A DNA stretch of 64,000 nt. Origin: Chaenocephalus aceratus. Lineage: Eukaryota; Chordata; Actinopteri; Perciformes; Channichthyidae. Location of the stretch: contig CM043800.1 of the NCBI GenBank assembly GCA_023974075.1, positions 37,796,060 through 37,860,059 on the forward strand, given 5' to 3'. Below, piece after piece: positions 1 through 13,327 of the stretch. Each line of letters opens with the position of its first letter. The first letter of the stretch is position 1. The translations under genes were made by a program, and so were the position numbers. The notes beneath the pieces are model-generated. The model was not told the origin of the DNA, ran no database searches, and saw nothing but the letters and a program-made list of their open reading frames with translations.

Positions 1-363
1 AGGTTGTATTCCACAGTGTGCCTGAATGTAGTCATGGCGTAGGTGTGTAGTGTAGATTCTGTGTAGTTTATTGATGGCATCCCGTTGGCTTTGACGTCAT
101 CTGAACAGGACATCGCACGCTCACTGCTTGATAGCGCGAAGGTCCGTTTACGCCGGTTGCTAAGCAACATCGTTATGGGGAATGCAAGTCTGCGTCCAAA
201 TTGTCTGAAGATAAGGAGGAAGTACAATCGATACTGAATATAGTCAATGTGAGGTCAAGTGTGTCGCCAAGGTAACCGGTTAGAACTCCAGGTGGCGATG
301 AGGTCTTAAAATGTACGGAAAGGGTCTTAAAAGGTTTTACATGTGACTTCAGGATTCCTGCAG
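1..363 (-). repeat. Dispersed repeat, copy 1
   Basis: Matches 24853-25218 in reverse complement over the whole length with scattered substitutions (shared segments include gatggcatcccgttgg and ggtccgtttacgccgg). It starts at or before the window edge. Family unknown; probably part of a transposon. Confidence 0.8.
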
Positions 364-753
364 ATACCCTGTTACAACTACTTTCATAAACGACAAACTA
401 AAGTGCATAAAACCACTGTAGAATATTATGGTTGTGTCTGGGTAAGATATAAAAGAGGGCATTGAAAACATGAAAATTGCCATTACAGGAAGCACACAAG
501 GGGAACTTTGACTTGCAGCAGAGCAGAATAAACAACAACAGAAAACACAGAACAATACAACAACAAAATATAATGTATTTGTGTAGGGTTGGATAAGATG
601 GAGTGGTACAGTCCTTAGTGTTGGCAGAACGTAGCATTTACCTTTTGAGCAAATTCAGCATGTTTATTACACTAGGAAAAAAAAGAACACATCAAAGGCC
701 ACTGATCCACCACTGACCCTCATCCCCTAACCCAACGTGTCTTTTATCATCAG

Positions 754-3700
754 ACATAGACGAGTGTTCTGATCCAGATCCTGAAGACGGCTCAGGCCCG
801 CTCTGCTCTCAGATCTGCCTCAACACCCTCGGCTCGTACCTCTGCTCCTGTCACCACGGATACGAGCTGCGCTCAGACCAGCGCGGCTGTGTGTGTGAGT
901 GTCGAGTATACAGACGAACTGGGACGTTTTTATTCCCACTTTTCTGGGTCCATGAGCTTTAAGTCGTAAGAGGGGAACATTGTGACTCCTCCAGGTACAT
1001 TTGTCTCCAGTCTGGGATTATTCTTTTCTGGTTATTTAGTTTGTATTGTTATCAGCTCTTGATCCAGATGTTAATGGTTACTTCCTCAAGCCCATGCTAC
1101 ACCTTTTACCCAAGTTGTATTACAAATTGGGCAAGTAGTTTTACTGTCTTAAGTATATCTGCTTAAAGACAAACATACCGAGCGGAAATCATAACAAGCA
1201 CTTTTATAAACATTACATCTAAGTAAATATAGCATTGTTAAAATCCAAACAAGGCGACATACAACATGTTCAATTTCATGATTATGATTTGATGTTACGA
1301 GTTAGCTAAACAGCGGACGATTGAGCCACTGATGGTGAAGCATGAACAAAGCATTTAACACTGAAAACACACCTTTTTAAACTGGCATATTCAATATCTT
1401 AATACTTTTTCTAAACTGATTGTTGTTTTTAAGTCTTGTATTACTGTGTGATCTTCTTTGTTGCTTGTTTTTAATTATGCTCTGTAAGGTGTCCTTGAGA
1501 GCTTTGAAAGGCGCCCATAAATAAAATGCATTATTATTATTATTAACATCAATCTCCTTCTTTTGATTTCCCAGTGTCCTGCAGCGGCGGTATATTTGAT
1601 GAGCCAGAGGGACACCTGTTCAGTCCAGGATATCCTGACCCCTCGCCTCATGCTCTGTCCTGTCAGTACTTTATTTCTGTAGAATCTGGCTTCACTGTCG
1701 CTCTCAACTTCACTGACAACTTCCACATCGAGAGCGTGGACACTGAGCAAGGAACAATCTGTCCCCATCACTGGTTGCAGGTAACGACGAGCAGCCTCCT
1801 TACATTTCATATGAATGACTTTGCTCAACAGATATAATAAGTTAGCTGTGTCTATTTAAAAGGTGACCGTCCCAGACAGAGAGCCCTGGAAGCTGTGTGG
1901 AGGAAAGAGTCCAGGTCTGATAGTCACAAGCTCCAACAGCGTCCGGCTGGACTTCCACACTGACGGGGAAGGCCTGAGCAGAGGCTGGAGCCTGGACTAC
2001 AGCACACACAGTGAGGGGGGGGGGGAGTGGGAGGAGACGGATGTCTTTTTGTAGGTGAACCCTGAAATTAGCATGGCCCTGGTTCCATCCACAAAAAGGC
2101 ACATTTATTTTTCCATTCCATTTTGGACTATTGAGGAAAATAATCGGGATTGCAAACAAATAATTATGACTTTTGAAATGATTTAATTATTTCACGTTTT
2201 GTTAAGCAAGATAATCTTCACAGCTGATCATCACTTCAAATTTGACAGAAGTAACCCAAGCTTCACATTTCAAGAGTGGGGTATTTACTTACCGTACTTT
2301 TCGGACTATAAACTGCGACTTTTTCCCCATTTTTTTTGTACAGCTAACGGCCACTAGGGAACCTCCTAAATCTATGGATTTTACAGGTAAAATTAACCAC
2401 CTTTAACGCTATGGGCTCTATGACCGGTCCGCGCCCGCCACCTCTAAGCGGCGGGAGGAAAAGCTGGAAAAGCTGGAGGCCGGAAAAGAGTGAGACAGGT
2501 AGCGCGCCAAAGTAAAAGTGGACCCGAGAGACGGAACGAGAGCAAGACAGACGGACAACTTAGCTGCTGCGGCTCATATGCAGGTGCGCTTTATAGTCCG
2601 AAAAGTACGGTACTTATGTCGTAGCAAAACAAAAATATCCTTTAGCTTAAAGCTTGTTAAAGGTCTCCTATTATACTCTGTTATACTCGGTCTAAGATAC
2701 ATACAAAACATGTCTCTGAAGTGTTTGGCTCAAAAAACAATCATGACTTCACAACTTGGCCAAATCTGATGATCTCATTTCGTTCAGATTTTTAAATAAC
2801 CCTTAACACCCTGGGACACATATTAATGTATAAAAGACAAGAAAAAGGGCATTTTGCATAATTGGTTACCTTTAACCGGAGACTTTCAGACATCTTGTCA
2901 AAAAGACATGACCAATATACTTTTGAGATGAAGGAACTGGAAGTGCAAACATGCTAACTCACCTCTGGGACCTAGACTCATTCCTGTAGCACTCAGTCTA
3001 TTCATCAAGTGTCAGAATATGTTGGCAGAGAAACGGTGAAATGCATTTCCCTGCTTCTGTATATGCAGTAAACGATACATGTCTGCTTGATATCATTTCC
3101 AGGAGTGAAGTGTCCATTTTCTGGTAGTGTGGATAATGGCCGGGTCACCCCCGACCTGAGCGAGTATTTGTACAGAGACTACATCTTTGTGCGCTGCGAG
3201 CAAGGATACAAACTCATGATGGTTCGATCAAACCTTTTTTTGTTTCAATGGAGGGCACTTCTTTGTCCTTTTGTGTTTTTACAAGTTCCCCTCTTTACTT
3301 TTTCAGGATGGTAAGGAGGTTGACGGTTTCTCTACCATGTGCCAAAACAACGGACAGTGGCACCTTCCTCTCCCAGAATGCCACAGTACGTTACCTTTAA
3401 TCTCCGTCAAAACATCCAATCGTACATACATGGAAACTAATTTTGGATTCAAGGTTCAAGGCTTTTATTGTGTTCATAGCTACAGTGTAGATTTGACAAT
3501 GAAAGTCTTAGGTCACAGGCTCCTCCAACAGTGCAACACAGATAAAATGTGAATAGAAACAGAATATGATAGGAACTGTGCAGAATAGTCTATATGCAGT
3601 AATTGGAATATTGATATATATGTGAGTTGCAAACAGATGAATGTTATGTATGTTCTTTCAAAAGTTCAGCATTCAACCTTCAGTGTAGTGTTCTTGACCA

Positions 3701-6423
3701 TTTCCTGTGTTCCTCCATATGAAGATGTCCTTATTTTGTTTGTCCTGCAGTTCTTGATTGTGGAGAACCTGAAGCTCTGCTGAATGGAGGGGTGAACTTC
3801 CTGTCTGGCTCTCAGAATCAGTACCGTTCTGTTGTTCAGTATCACTGTCATGAACCCTTTTACTCTCTCCTTGGAGGCATGAATGGTGAGATATTGATGT
3901 GTACTATTCTATCACGCACAGCTTAAGACTGTTCCCACCATTCATACCAGCCATAGCCCTCAGTTACAGACCCGCATGCAACTTACATGGAACTGATAAT
4001 GCACTTTGGAGGCAGATTGATTTCTTTACTGCTTTGCATCTTACCAATATTATGTATTTTGCTGTTGAAACGGATGAATTGACAACTGGAGGAATATTTT
4101 AGAGTGTGAATGGAAATCAATGGAAGAATGGAAATGCATTCAATCCAAAATATATTTTAAAACATGTATTTTAAGCAAAGTTAAACCAAATGGGCTGAAA
4201 GAAAGTCAAAGTTCCCTTAAACAGTAACCAGAAAACAAGCCAGAAAACATTTGGTCCATTGCAATACCTACACTACTAAAGTTTTAATAAGCGAAAACAA
4301 TTTTAGTATGTTTCAATACGGAAACTCGACTGCAGGGGTGTCAAACTCAAGGCCCGGGGGCCAAATCCGACCCGCGACCTAATTTGATGTGGCCCGCAAG
4401 AGCTTGCAAAGAACATAATATACAATACAATTGGTGTTATTGTTGAATATTTACTTTCCATTATTTGCCCTAGACTTCTGCTTTCAGACGTATCTAGGAA
4501 GTTATTACCAGAACTGACAATAATCCGCCAACAATGTAATATAATACATTATTTCATATATATTATATATTTACATATGTATATTTATATATAATTAAAA
4601 TTACAACCGGCCCTTTGAGTGCAACCATGATGCTGATGTGGCCCGGGAGGAAATTGAGTTTGACCCCCCTGCTCTACTGCATCAGGTCACATTTTGCAAT
4701 ATGCAACCAGGCATGCTTTTCTCGCTATTTTGAGCCACGCCCCTTTGCACAGCGGATATATGGGCAAAAGGATCAAAGTTTAAGTAGCAATTTAAAGATG
4801 TCCGACTTGTACGCATACAGCAGGCAACAGTCTGTACATGATGAGGGCCGCTGCAGTACATAGGGAAAGTACAAAGTTAACATGCAGTCATTTGGAAGGC
4901 AGTCCTTTCTTAAAGCATCACTGGTGGCTGTGTGCAGGCGTGCTCTGTTTCTCCTGCTACCACACACAACACTGACACACACTGGAGTACACTTCTACTC
5001 AACTCTCTCATTTGTCTTTATGACCCTCTACTCTGCAGTGGTCTTCACCTGTGAGGCCGACAGAAGGTGGAGATCCAACAGCGATATCGTTGTCAGTCCA
5101 GCATGCATACCAGGTACTGCTTTTCATTGCAAAATAAAAACCTACAACACTTAATCTTAGTTTGAATTTGAAGTGTGCACTTGTGTGACACTTTGAACAT
5201 AAATATATGTACTATAAACCTCTCTTTTCCACTCAGTCTGTGGCCAGCCCAGAAAGCACATCTCTGGCTTTCAGAGGATCATTGGAGGCGCTGAAGCTCC
5301 AGCCGATACCATCCCATGGCAGGTGCTCCTGACGGGTCTAGGAAGAGGAGGAGGCATGGTGATTGCAGACCGCTGGATCATGACTGCAGCTCATAACCTG
5401 ATATCTAAAGGAGAGCCAGCAAAGAGCGACATTGTAAAGGTAAGTGTGCAGAGGTGGAAGGCAGGGTTTCGCACACAAAGACTTGAGTTGGGCGGGCCGC
5501 AGTAACTCCGCTGCGAGGGTCCGGCGAACAGCTCATGAGCGTGCTCCACTAGCCCCCCCCCCACTAAAAACGGTACATAGTTACTGTCCACCATTGCACT
5601 GTAGGTGGGGCACTGTGGGTGTTATCTTTATCCCAAATGTAAATTAATTTCCTGTTATGCTGTCTATTTGCAGATTTTCACGGGACTCACTCATATTACT
5701 TACATGTTGGGACCGCCTGTGCTTGCGGCTTCAATCCACATTCACCCTGAATACAACAACTCCAACAACTTAAACTACAACCATGACATTGCCTTGATAA
5801 AAACGCAAGACCCAATCACATTCAACTCCTCCGTTATGCCCATATGTTTGCCAGCAGGGGATGCCACGTACACTGTGGGCGAGCCGGGGTAAAGAAACAA
5901 CTTCATCAATCATTTCATTATTCAATATAATCAATTTCTTTGGATTCTTTTTTTATCCGCCTTATTTGATCTTTTTTTGGTCCCTTGTTGTTCCAACATG
6001 TGAATCTTCAAAATTGGAGACTTGTTATTCATTACACTTTCTTATTTTTGCAGACTGGTGTCAGGATTTGGCATGACAAAAACTGACACACACGTTTTGA
6101 TTTTGTCAAACCGATTGAAGTACGCGCAGATTCCTATGGTGGGGCAGCCGGAATGCAATAGGTCCATCACTTTGGAGCAGAGCACTAACGCCAAAGTCCC
6201 CAGTCTGACAGATAACATGTTCTGTGCCGGGATGCCTGAAGGGGGGAAGGACTCCTGCCAAGGGGACAGTGGGGGCCCGTACGCCATGTGGAAGGACGAA
6301 CGTGCCTGGGCTGTGGGGATCGTCAGCTGGGGGGTCGAGTGCGGGAAGAAGGGAACATATGGAGTCTATACCAGAGTCGCAAATTACATAGATTGGATCA
6401 ACAAAACCATGCATGAGAACTGA
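754..6423 (+). CDS. c1r: Complement C1r serine protease, 5'-partial
   Basis: Secreted modular protease that auto-activates in the C1 complex and cleaves C1s. Ten exons with matching phases: 754..894, 1575..1780, 1863..2010, 3103..3221, 3307..3385, 3751..3885, 5039..5113, 5237..5439, 5674..5888, 6054..6423. Domains in order: calcium-binding EGF (DIDEC...CSCHHGYEL), CUB2, two CCP modules of two exons each, then the trypsin-like domain. The activation site is QR/IIGG. The triad is visible as TAAHNL, NHDIALI and GDSGGP, with Asp six residues before the Ser (DSCQGDS), giving trypsin-like specificity. [12 protein letters not shown] without the histidine-loop cysteines fits C1r better than C1s or MASP-1. 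Signal peptide and CUB1 must lie left of the window. The donor after 3221 (gttcga) is weak. The protease domain is split over three exons. All exons are open; a C1r/C1s-like paralogue is the main alternative. Confidence 0.88.
1480..1553 (+). repeat. LINE-type 3' tail with ATT repeats
   Basis: gaaaggcgcccataaataaaatgc followed by (ATT)n is the 3' end of a common fish LINE/SINE family. Variants of the same tail occur at about 15415-15478, 52600-52650 and 61443-61495. It lies in a c1r intron. Confidence 0.5.
2292..2610. mobile_element. Mariner-type MITE in c1r intron
   Basis: Terminal inverted repeats CCGTACTTTTCGGACTATAA and its complement at the other end, each flanked by TA, which suits a Tc1/mariner-type target duplication. 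No coding capacity. Confidence 0.65.
2655..2880 (+). mobile_element. MITE with GTTAAAGG ends
   Basis: Begins gttaaaggtctcctattat and ends ataattggttacctttaac, an imperfect inverted repeat. The interior (gggacacatattaatgtataaaaga) is shared with 29515-29921 and 48616-49035 and resembles the 34-bp minisatellite unit at 55772-56366. Confidence 0.6.
4333..4671. mobile_element. hAT-type MITE
   Basis: Ends CAGGGGTGTCAAACTCAAGG and (complement) CAGGGGGGTCAAACTC. Flanks CTCGACTG and CTCTACTG form an 8-bp target duplication with one mismatch. In a c1r intron, noncoding. Confidence 0.8.
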
Positions 6424-6565
6424 AATGCCCAGTCATTCAAACACGTCCACCATAAAATGACGTAAAAAACCAGCTAAATGAGCTTTTTACAGTCTTTCTG
6501 AGGTGAAATATATGTATTGTCACAGGAAAGCTATAAAACAACATCATACAGTTGTCAAAATGATA

Positions 6566-6571
6566 AATAAA
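6566..6571 (+). terminator. Candidate c1r polyadenylation signal
   Basis: AATAAA about 145 bp downstream of the c1r stop codon, the first such signal after it. Confidence 0.6.
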
Positions 6572-7254
6572 GTCAATACAGACCTAAATGTGACTTTACA
6601 TGTCAGTATCTCGTTTGTTTTTACTGATCTTCTCTCTGGTAAACACAACTCGATAACTGTCCACTTCCACATGCATTTAACCAACTTTGTATATGGTCCC
6701 TATCATACCATACATGCCACTATTGTATATTATAAAGTACTCAACGTCTGACTCTTCACAAACTCAGACTTTGTCCTCCTGGGAGTTACATTCATTGCAG
6801 AATGGGACATGCCACAGGCCGTGTGTCGTTGAGACGTTTAGCCTTAAACAGCAGCTGCTCAGAGATCAACTAAGTGCAAACATGATGGTGTGGACCTGCT
6901 GTGTTATTATTTGGTAAGTGATTTTTAATTCTGCTAAGTTGTACTTTTACTCCACTACATTTATTTAGTTACTCTAAATCAGACTTGAGTTCCACCTGGA
7001 GTAAATCCACCAGCTACCCTGCAGTATACAAAGTCATTCAAACTAGCTGCACCTTCACCAGCTTTGAGAACACTTTCATGATCAATCTTTATAAAACATA
7101 TATATATTATTCTGAAATGGACCAATCTGCACAACGACTACTTTTACTTTTGGTACTTTTACTATATTTCGATGCTGATACTTTTCTACTTTTACTTGAG
7201 TAACATTTTGAATGTAGGACTTTTACTTGTAACAGAGTATTCCTACACTCTGGT

Positions 7255-8525
7255 ACGTACTTTTACTCAAGTACAATATCTGAGTACTTCTACTTTTACT
7301 CAAGTACAAGATCCGATACTTCTACTTTTACTCAAGTACAAGATCTGAGTACTTCTACTTTTACTCAAGTACAAGATCCGATACTTCTACTTTTACTCAA
7401 GTACAAGATCCGATACTTCTACTTTTACTCAAGTACAAGATCTGAGTACTTCTACTTTTACTCAAGTACAAGATCCGATACTTCTACTTTTACTCAAGTA
7501 CAAGATCTGCGTACTTCTACTTTACTCAGTACAGATCTGAGTACTTCTACTTTTACTCAAGTACAAGATCCGATACTTCTACTTTTACTCAAGTACAAGA
7601 TCCGATACTTCTACTTTTACTCAAGTACAAGATCTGAGTACTTCTACTTTTATTAAGTACAAGATCTGAGTACTTCTACTTTTACTCAAGTACAAGATCT
7701 GAGTACTTCTACTTTTACTCAAGTACAAGATCTGAGTACTTCTACTTTTACTCAAGTACAAGATCTGAGTACTTCTACTTTTACTCAAGTACAAGATCTG
7801 AGTACTTCTACTTTTACTCAAGTACAAGATCCGATACTTCTACTTTTACTCAAGTACAAGATCTGCGTACTTCTACTTTTACTCAAGTACAAGATCTGAG
7901 TACTTCTACTTTTACTCAAGTACAAGATCCGATACTTCTACTTTTACTCAAGTACAAGATCCGATACTTCTACTTTTACTCAAGTACAAGATCCGATACT
8001 TCTACTTTTACTCAAGTACAAGATCTGAGTACTTCTACTTTTACTCAAGTACAAGATCTGAGTACTTTTACTTTTACTCAAGTACAAGATCTGAGTACTT
8101 CTACTTTTACTCAAGTACAAGATCTGAGTACTTCTACTTTTACTCAAGTACAAGATCCGATACTTCTACTTTTACTCAAGTACAAGATCTGCGTACTTCT
8201 ACTTTTACTCAAGTACAAGATCTGAGTACTTCTACTTTTACTCAAGTACAAGATCCGATACTTCTACTTTTACTCAAGTACAAGATCCGATACTTCTACT
8301 TTTACTCAAGTACAAGATCCGATACTTCTACTTTTACTCAAGTACAAGATCTGAGTACTTTTACTCAAGTACAAGATCTGAGTACTTCTACTTTTACTCA
8401 AGTACAATATCTGAGTACTTCTACTTTTACTCAAGTACAAGATCCGATACTTCTACTTTTACTCAAGTACAAGATCTGAGTACTTGTACTTTTACTCAAG
8501 TACAAGATCTGAGTACTTCTCCTAA
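7255..8525. repeat. 33-bp minisatellite array
   Basis: About 38 copies of a 33-bp unit (ctgagtacttctactttt then actcaagtacaagat) and a 32-bp variant beginning ccgat. Flanking sequence from about 6930 has the gtacttttactc character of a common fish hAT MITE, so the array is probably an expansion inside such an element. Unit order shows a higher-order repeat. Confidence 0.9.
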
Positions 8526-8636
8526 CATCTGCATTTTTGTAATATAACGGGCCTAACGAGTGACCGTTGTTTGTTTCTATAGTAACCCCTGACCCGCTTC
8601 TTGCTCTTCTCTCATTGGTGGATGCTCTCTGCTCAC

Positions 8637-8646
8637 TTTCACTTTC
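8637..8646 (-). promoter_or_regulatory. ISRE-like site upstream of tapbpl
   Basis: The minus strand reads GAAAGTGAAA, a perfect GAAANNGAAA core of interferon-stimulated response elements, about 360 bp upstream of the tapbpl ATG. MHC-I pathway genes are commonly interferon induced. A ten-base match can occur by chance. Confidence 0.35.
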
Positions 8647-9003
8647 TCTCCTCTGCTTCTGCTTACTGCGCATGCTCCGGATAGCGAATCGGCTCATTGA
8701 CTATAGCTCAATAGTTTACTACTATTAGATCAATTTCTGAAACGCTATTTTACATCAAGCATGGGATGAAGGAGAGGCTGTAAAATACCCGGATTGTAGG
8801 CTACTGATGCAATTAGCTGTTTTTAGTTTTTAAAATCAAAAGTGAAAGTACTGTACTACAGTGTTTTTTTGTGTGTTCGATAGAGGTTGTTTCACTTGAT
8901 CTTTTAGTAACATAGGCTTACTAACAGTTAATCATCTAAAAACACTCTTTAGTAAAAAAAACCCACTCTGTTCCTAAAAACACGGACACAGGAGGACTCC
9001 ATA

Positions 9004-12000
9004 ATGATGATTCAAGTCATTTTGTTTGGATACTTCCTGACGTGCGTTTCTGGTAAGATAACTCATGATGGCATATTGACGCGGCAGCACTGAATGGACA
9101 CTAAATGTACCTTAAGTTATGAATCTTGTCAAGAAATATGAATTTAACCTTAATGTAATTGGCACTAATTAAATGGAAAATGGAGATAGTGTTAACTTCC
9201 TACACTTACAATTAATTGTATCAAATAAACTGCTAATGTATGACCTAGAATAATTTAGTGCATAGTGGATCATTTTAACATGCACAAATATCATCAGATG
9301 TGTGAGAAGAAAGAGATGTTAGCAATACATAGGAGTTGAATTCAATGACTTGTCTTTATATAGAGTTTGTCAAATTTAATTAATCTGGAAATCAACAACT
9401 GCTTTTAAAATCAACACAACTAAAAATAATTTTAGGAAATATCTCAGAACTGTCAGGTAATCTGTCCCAGGTAATGTAAGGACATCATTAGGAAGTAGTG
9501 GATCCATAAAATAAAGTCTTGCTTTTTGTTTATTAGTAGTCTTCTGTTATTCATTTACCTAATTATGTTAAAAAAGTTAAATGTTATCCCCCACTTCTCG
9601 AGTAATAACTTGTCATTCATTAATTCTAGATGAGTCAACGTTTTCAAGTTTTATATTCCCTCTGTTCCTCAGGTGACGGGGTTACGGATGTGGTTCTCTC
9701 TTGCACCCTGGTGGAGGAGGGGGTGGGGGTGGATGGGATGGGAGGCGGGTCTCAGTTCAGACGGACTCCAGCCACTCTCATCCTAAGAGACGTCCCAGTG
9801 GCTCCTGACCAATCCCTGGAGACGCTCACTCCGTTTGTCCCGCCTTCAATCCCTGACCCAGATGCCATCCTGTTAGAAGCCAAAGGTGGTTACTTCCTTC
9901 CTTTATATTAAAGTGTCCTCTCCTGCTGATGTTCAGGTGTATATCAGTATGTAGTGTCTCTACTTTAAAGAGTCCTCTCCTGCTGATGTTCAGGTGTATA
10001 TCAGTATGTAGTGTCTCTACTTTAAAGAGTCCTCTCCTGCTGATGTTCAGGTGTATATCAGTATGTAGTGTCTCTACATGTCTCCATGCTTTAATGTTCA
10101 CAAAGCTCTTTATTTTTGTCATACTGCCTGTGCTGCAGCACCTCTTTTCACCCTCTGTCTGAAACCAGAGCCCAGTCTGCTCTGATTGGTTAGCTCTGTT
10201 GTGATACCGCTTAGAGATGTCCCGCCCCTTAGTCTATCACGTACAATGTGTTGGAGCGCTAGCCAATAGAAGCGCAAGTGTTACATAGTGATGTCAGTAT
10301 GACCAACAAAGGAGTCCAATGGAGACGTTTCATGTGTGTGTGCGGGGGAGGGAACACAGGGATGTTAGCCTTTGCAGACCATGTACATGCACACAAACCT
10401 ATAGAACACTACAGGAAAGGGGAAAACCCCCCAAAAGCATAACGGTGCCTCTTTAAATGCCTCTTGTCCTTCCCTCTGTTGCAGTGTCGTCCCCCCAGAT
10501 CCCTGATGCTCATGTGTTGCTCCACGCTGACTGCAATGAGCAGGAGGTGACGTGTGAACTGAGCCGTTACTCTCCTCATGGACCCCAGGAGGCTCAGGAA
10601 GCGACTCACTTCCTGGTGTCTCTGAGTGTGGAGGGAGGCGAGTTCAGCACTGCGTTCATTCTGCAGACTTCAGTGGTGGAGAGGGACCATTCGACCCTCA
10701 TTCAAAATAAACTGGGTCTACCTCTCAGTCCCTCGGGAACTCTTCTCACTGAAGGTTAGAACAATGTTTTCATATCACTCTTTGTATTGCCTTCCATCAA
10801 TAACATCCAGAGGTGGGAAGTAGTGGAGTACAAATACTTTGTTACTGTACATTTTTATGGTATCAGTACTTTACTCTGCTACTTATTTTCCTGACGACTT
10901 TTTACTATTACTTCTTACATGTTGAACACAAATACTAGTACTTTCTACTTCTTACATGTGAACACAAATACCTGTACTTTCTACTTCTTACATGTTGAAC
11001 CCAAATACCTGTACTTTCTACTTCTTACATGTTGAACCCAAATACCTGTACTTTCTACTTCTTACATGTTGAACTCAAATACCTGTACTTTCTACTTCTT
11101 ACATGTTGAACACAATACCTGTACTTTCTACTTCTTACATGTGAACCCAAATACCTGTACTTTCTACTTCTTACATGTTGACTCAAATACCTGTACTTTC
11201 TACTTCTTACATGTTGAACCAAATACCTGTACTTTCTACTTCTACATGTTGAAATCAAATACCTGTACTTTCTACTTCTTACCTATGTTGAACACAAATA
11301 CCTGTACTTTCTACTTCTTACATGTTGAACATAAAATACCTGTACTTTCTACTTCTTACATGTTGAACACAAATACCTGTACTTTCTACTTCTACATGTT
11401 GAACACAAATACCTGTACTTTATACTTCTTACCTGTTGAACCCAAATACCTGTACTTTCTACTTCTTACATGTTGAACCCAAATACCTGTACTTTCTACT
11501 TCTTACATGTTGAACTCAAATCCCCTGTACTTTCTACTTCTTACTGTTGAACCTCAAATACCTGTACTTTCTACTTCTTACATGTTGAACTCAAATACCT
11601 GTACTTTCTACTTCTTACATGTTGAACACAAATACCTGTACTTTCTACTTCTTACATGTTGAACCCAAATACCTGTACTTTCTACTTCTTACATGTTGAA
11701 CTCAAATACCTGTACTTTCTACTTCTTACATGTTGAACACAAATACCTGTACTTTCTACTTCTTACATGTTGAACATAAATACCTGTACTTTCTACTTCT
11801 TACATGTTGAACACAAATACCTGTACTTTTCTACTTCTTACATGTTGAACTCAAATACCTGTACTTTCTACTTCTTACATGTTGAACTCAAATACTGTAC
11901 TTTCTACTTCTTACATGTTGAACATAAATACCTGTACTTTCTACTTCTTACATGTGAACACAAATACCTGTACTTTTCTACTTCTTACATGTTGAACCCA

Positions 12001-13272
12001 AATACCTGTACTTTCTACTTCTTACATGTTGAACACAAATACCTGTACTTTCTACTTCTTACATGTTGAACATAAATACCTGTACTTTCTACTTCTTACA
12101 TGTTGAACACAAATACCTGTACTTTCTACTTCTTACATGTTGAACTCAAATACCTGTACTTTCTACTTCTTACATGTTGAACTCAAATACCAGTACTTTC
12201 TACTTCTTACATGTTGAACACAAATACCTGAACTTTCTACTTCTTACATGTTGAACACAAATACCTGTACTTTCTACTTCTTACATGTTGAACTCAAATA
12301 CCTGTACTTTCTACTTCTTACATGTTGAACTCAAATACCTGTACTTTCTACTTCTTACATGTTGAACACAAATACCTGTACTTTCTACTTCTCTCATTTC
12401 CCAAACAGCTGGTTCCTTTAGTCTGAATGTGTGTTTGGTGCGTGGTCATTATTCTTCAGAGTCATTGCGTGCCTATTGATTTGAACACGATCCGTGTATC
12501 CATCACTTCCTGGTCTTCTCTAAAGAAGAGGGACCAATGGAAACGTTGTCATGTTGCCGTTGGTCACCATGGAAACATTCATTAGCTAACAATGACATTA
12601 TTGTTCTATTGATATAAAGGGAGGTCAGGTACTCTTTAAAACAGCTGCTAGTTATGGGTACTTTTTACTGAAGTACATTTCAAAGCCTCTTTACTTTCAC
12701 TTGAGTAAAGAAGTTTAGTCAGTACTTCTACTTTTACCAGAGTATTTTTAAACACGAGTATCTGTACTTCTACTTGAGTAAAGGATGTGTGTACGTTGCC
12801 ATCTCTGATAACATCACAACAGACTATTCTTTCTCTCTGTGTTCTGGCCTGCAGTGATCTTCCTGGTGTTTTCCCACATCAAGTCTGTGTCCGCTCGTCT
12901 GAGAGGAGACGTTCTGCTGTACTGCGGCTTCAGGCAGCAGGAGACCCCTTAGCGCAGGAAGTGGCCGTTGAATGGCGACGGCAGCACCGGGGGAAAGGCT
13001 GGAAAGTGTTTGAAATGAAGACGAGGCTGGATGATGCAGAGGGGAGCACAGTGGGTGAGTGCTGCCACTGGTGCTCTGCTTTATCTGGATCAGAAATCCG
13101 TTTGACCGCAACCGAGATATTTAGAGCGTGACAACAGCAAAGATGAAAAGTAAAAAAAAAAAACAGCATTATAAAATTAAGTGGCAGCAAGTTACCATAT
13201 AAAAGTAATTCAAAGTAAACTAGCTGCCACTAATAACTAGTCGAGAGTAAAAAAGTGTGTGTGCGTGTGCGT

Positions 13273-13327
<55 letters not shown>

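Larger units (their letters stand above)
6424..9003. other. c1r-tapbpl intergenic region
   Basis: Holds the c1r 3'UTR, a long 33-bp minisatellite (7255-8525) with its hAT-like flank from about 6930, and the presumed tapbpl promoter with an ISRE-like site. No further gene seen. Confidence 0.6.

Noticed and set aside
7255..8525. CRISPR-like regular array
   Set aside because: Units are contiguous with no unique spacers, in a vertebrate genome; it is a minisatellite.
11055..12069. Repetitive open frames (tyrosine/cysteine-rich peptides)
   Set aside because: They are translations of the 37-bp minisatellite, where 3 does not divide the unit length and one-base gaps keep resetting the frame.
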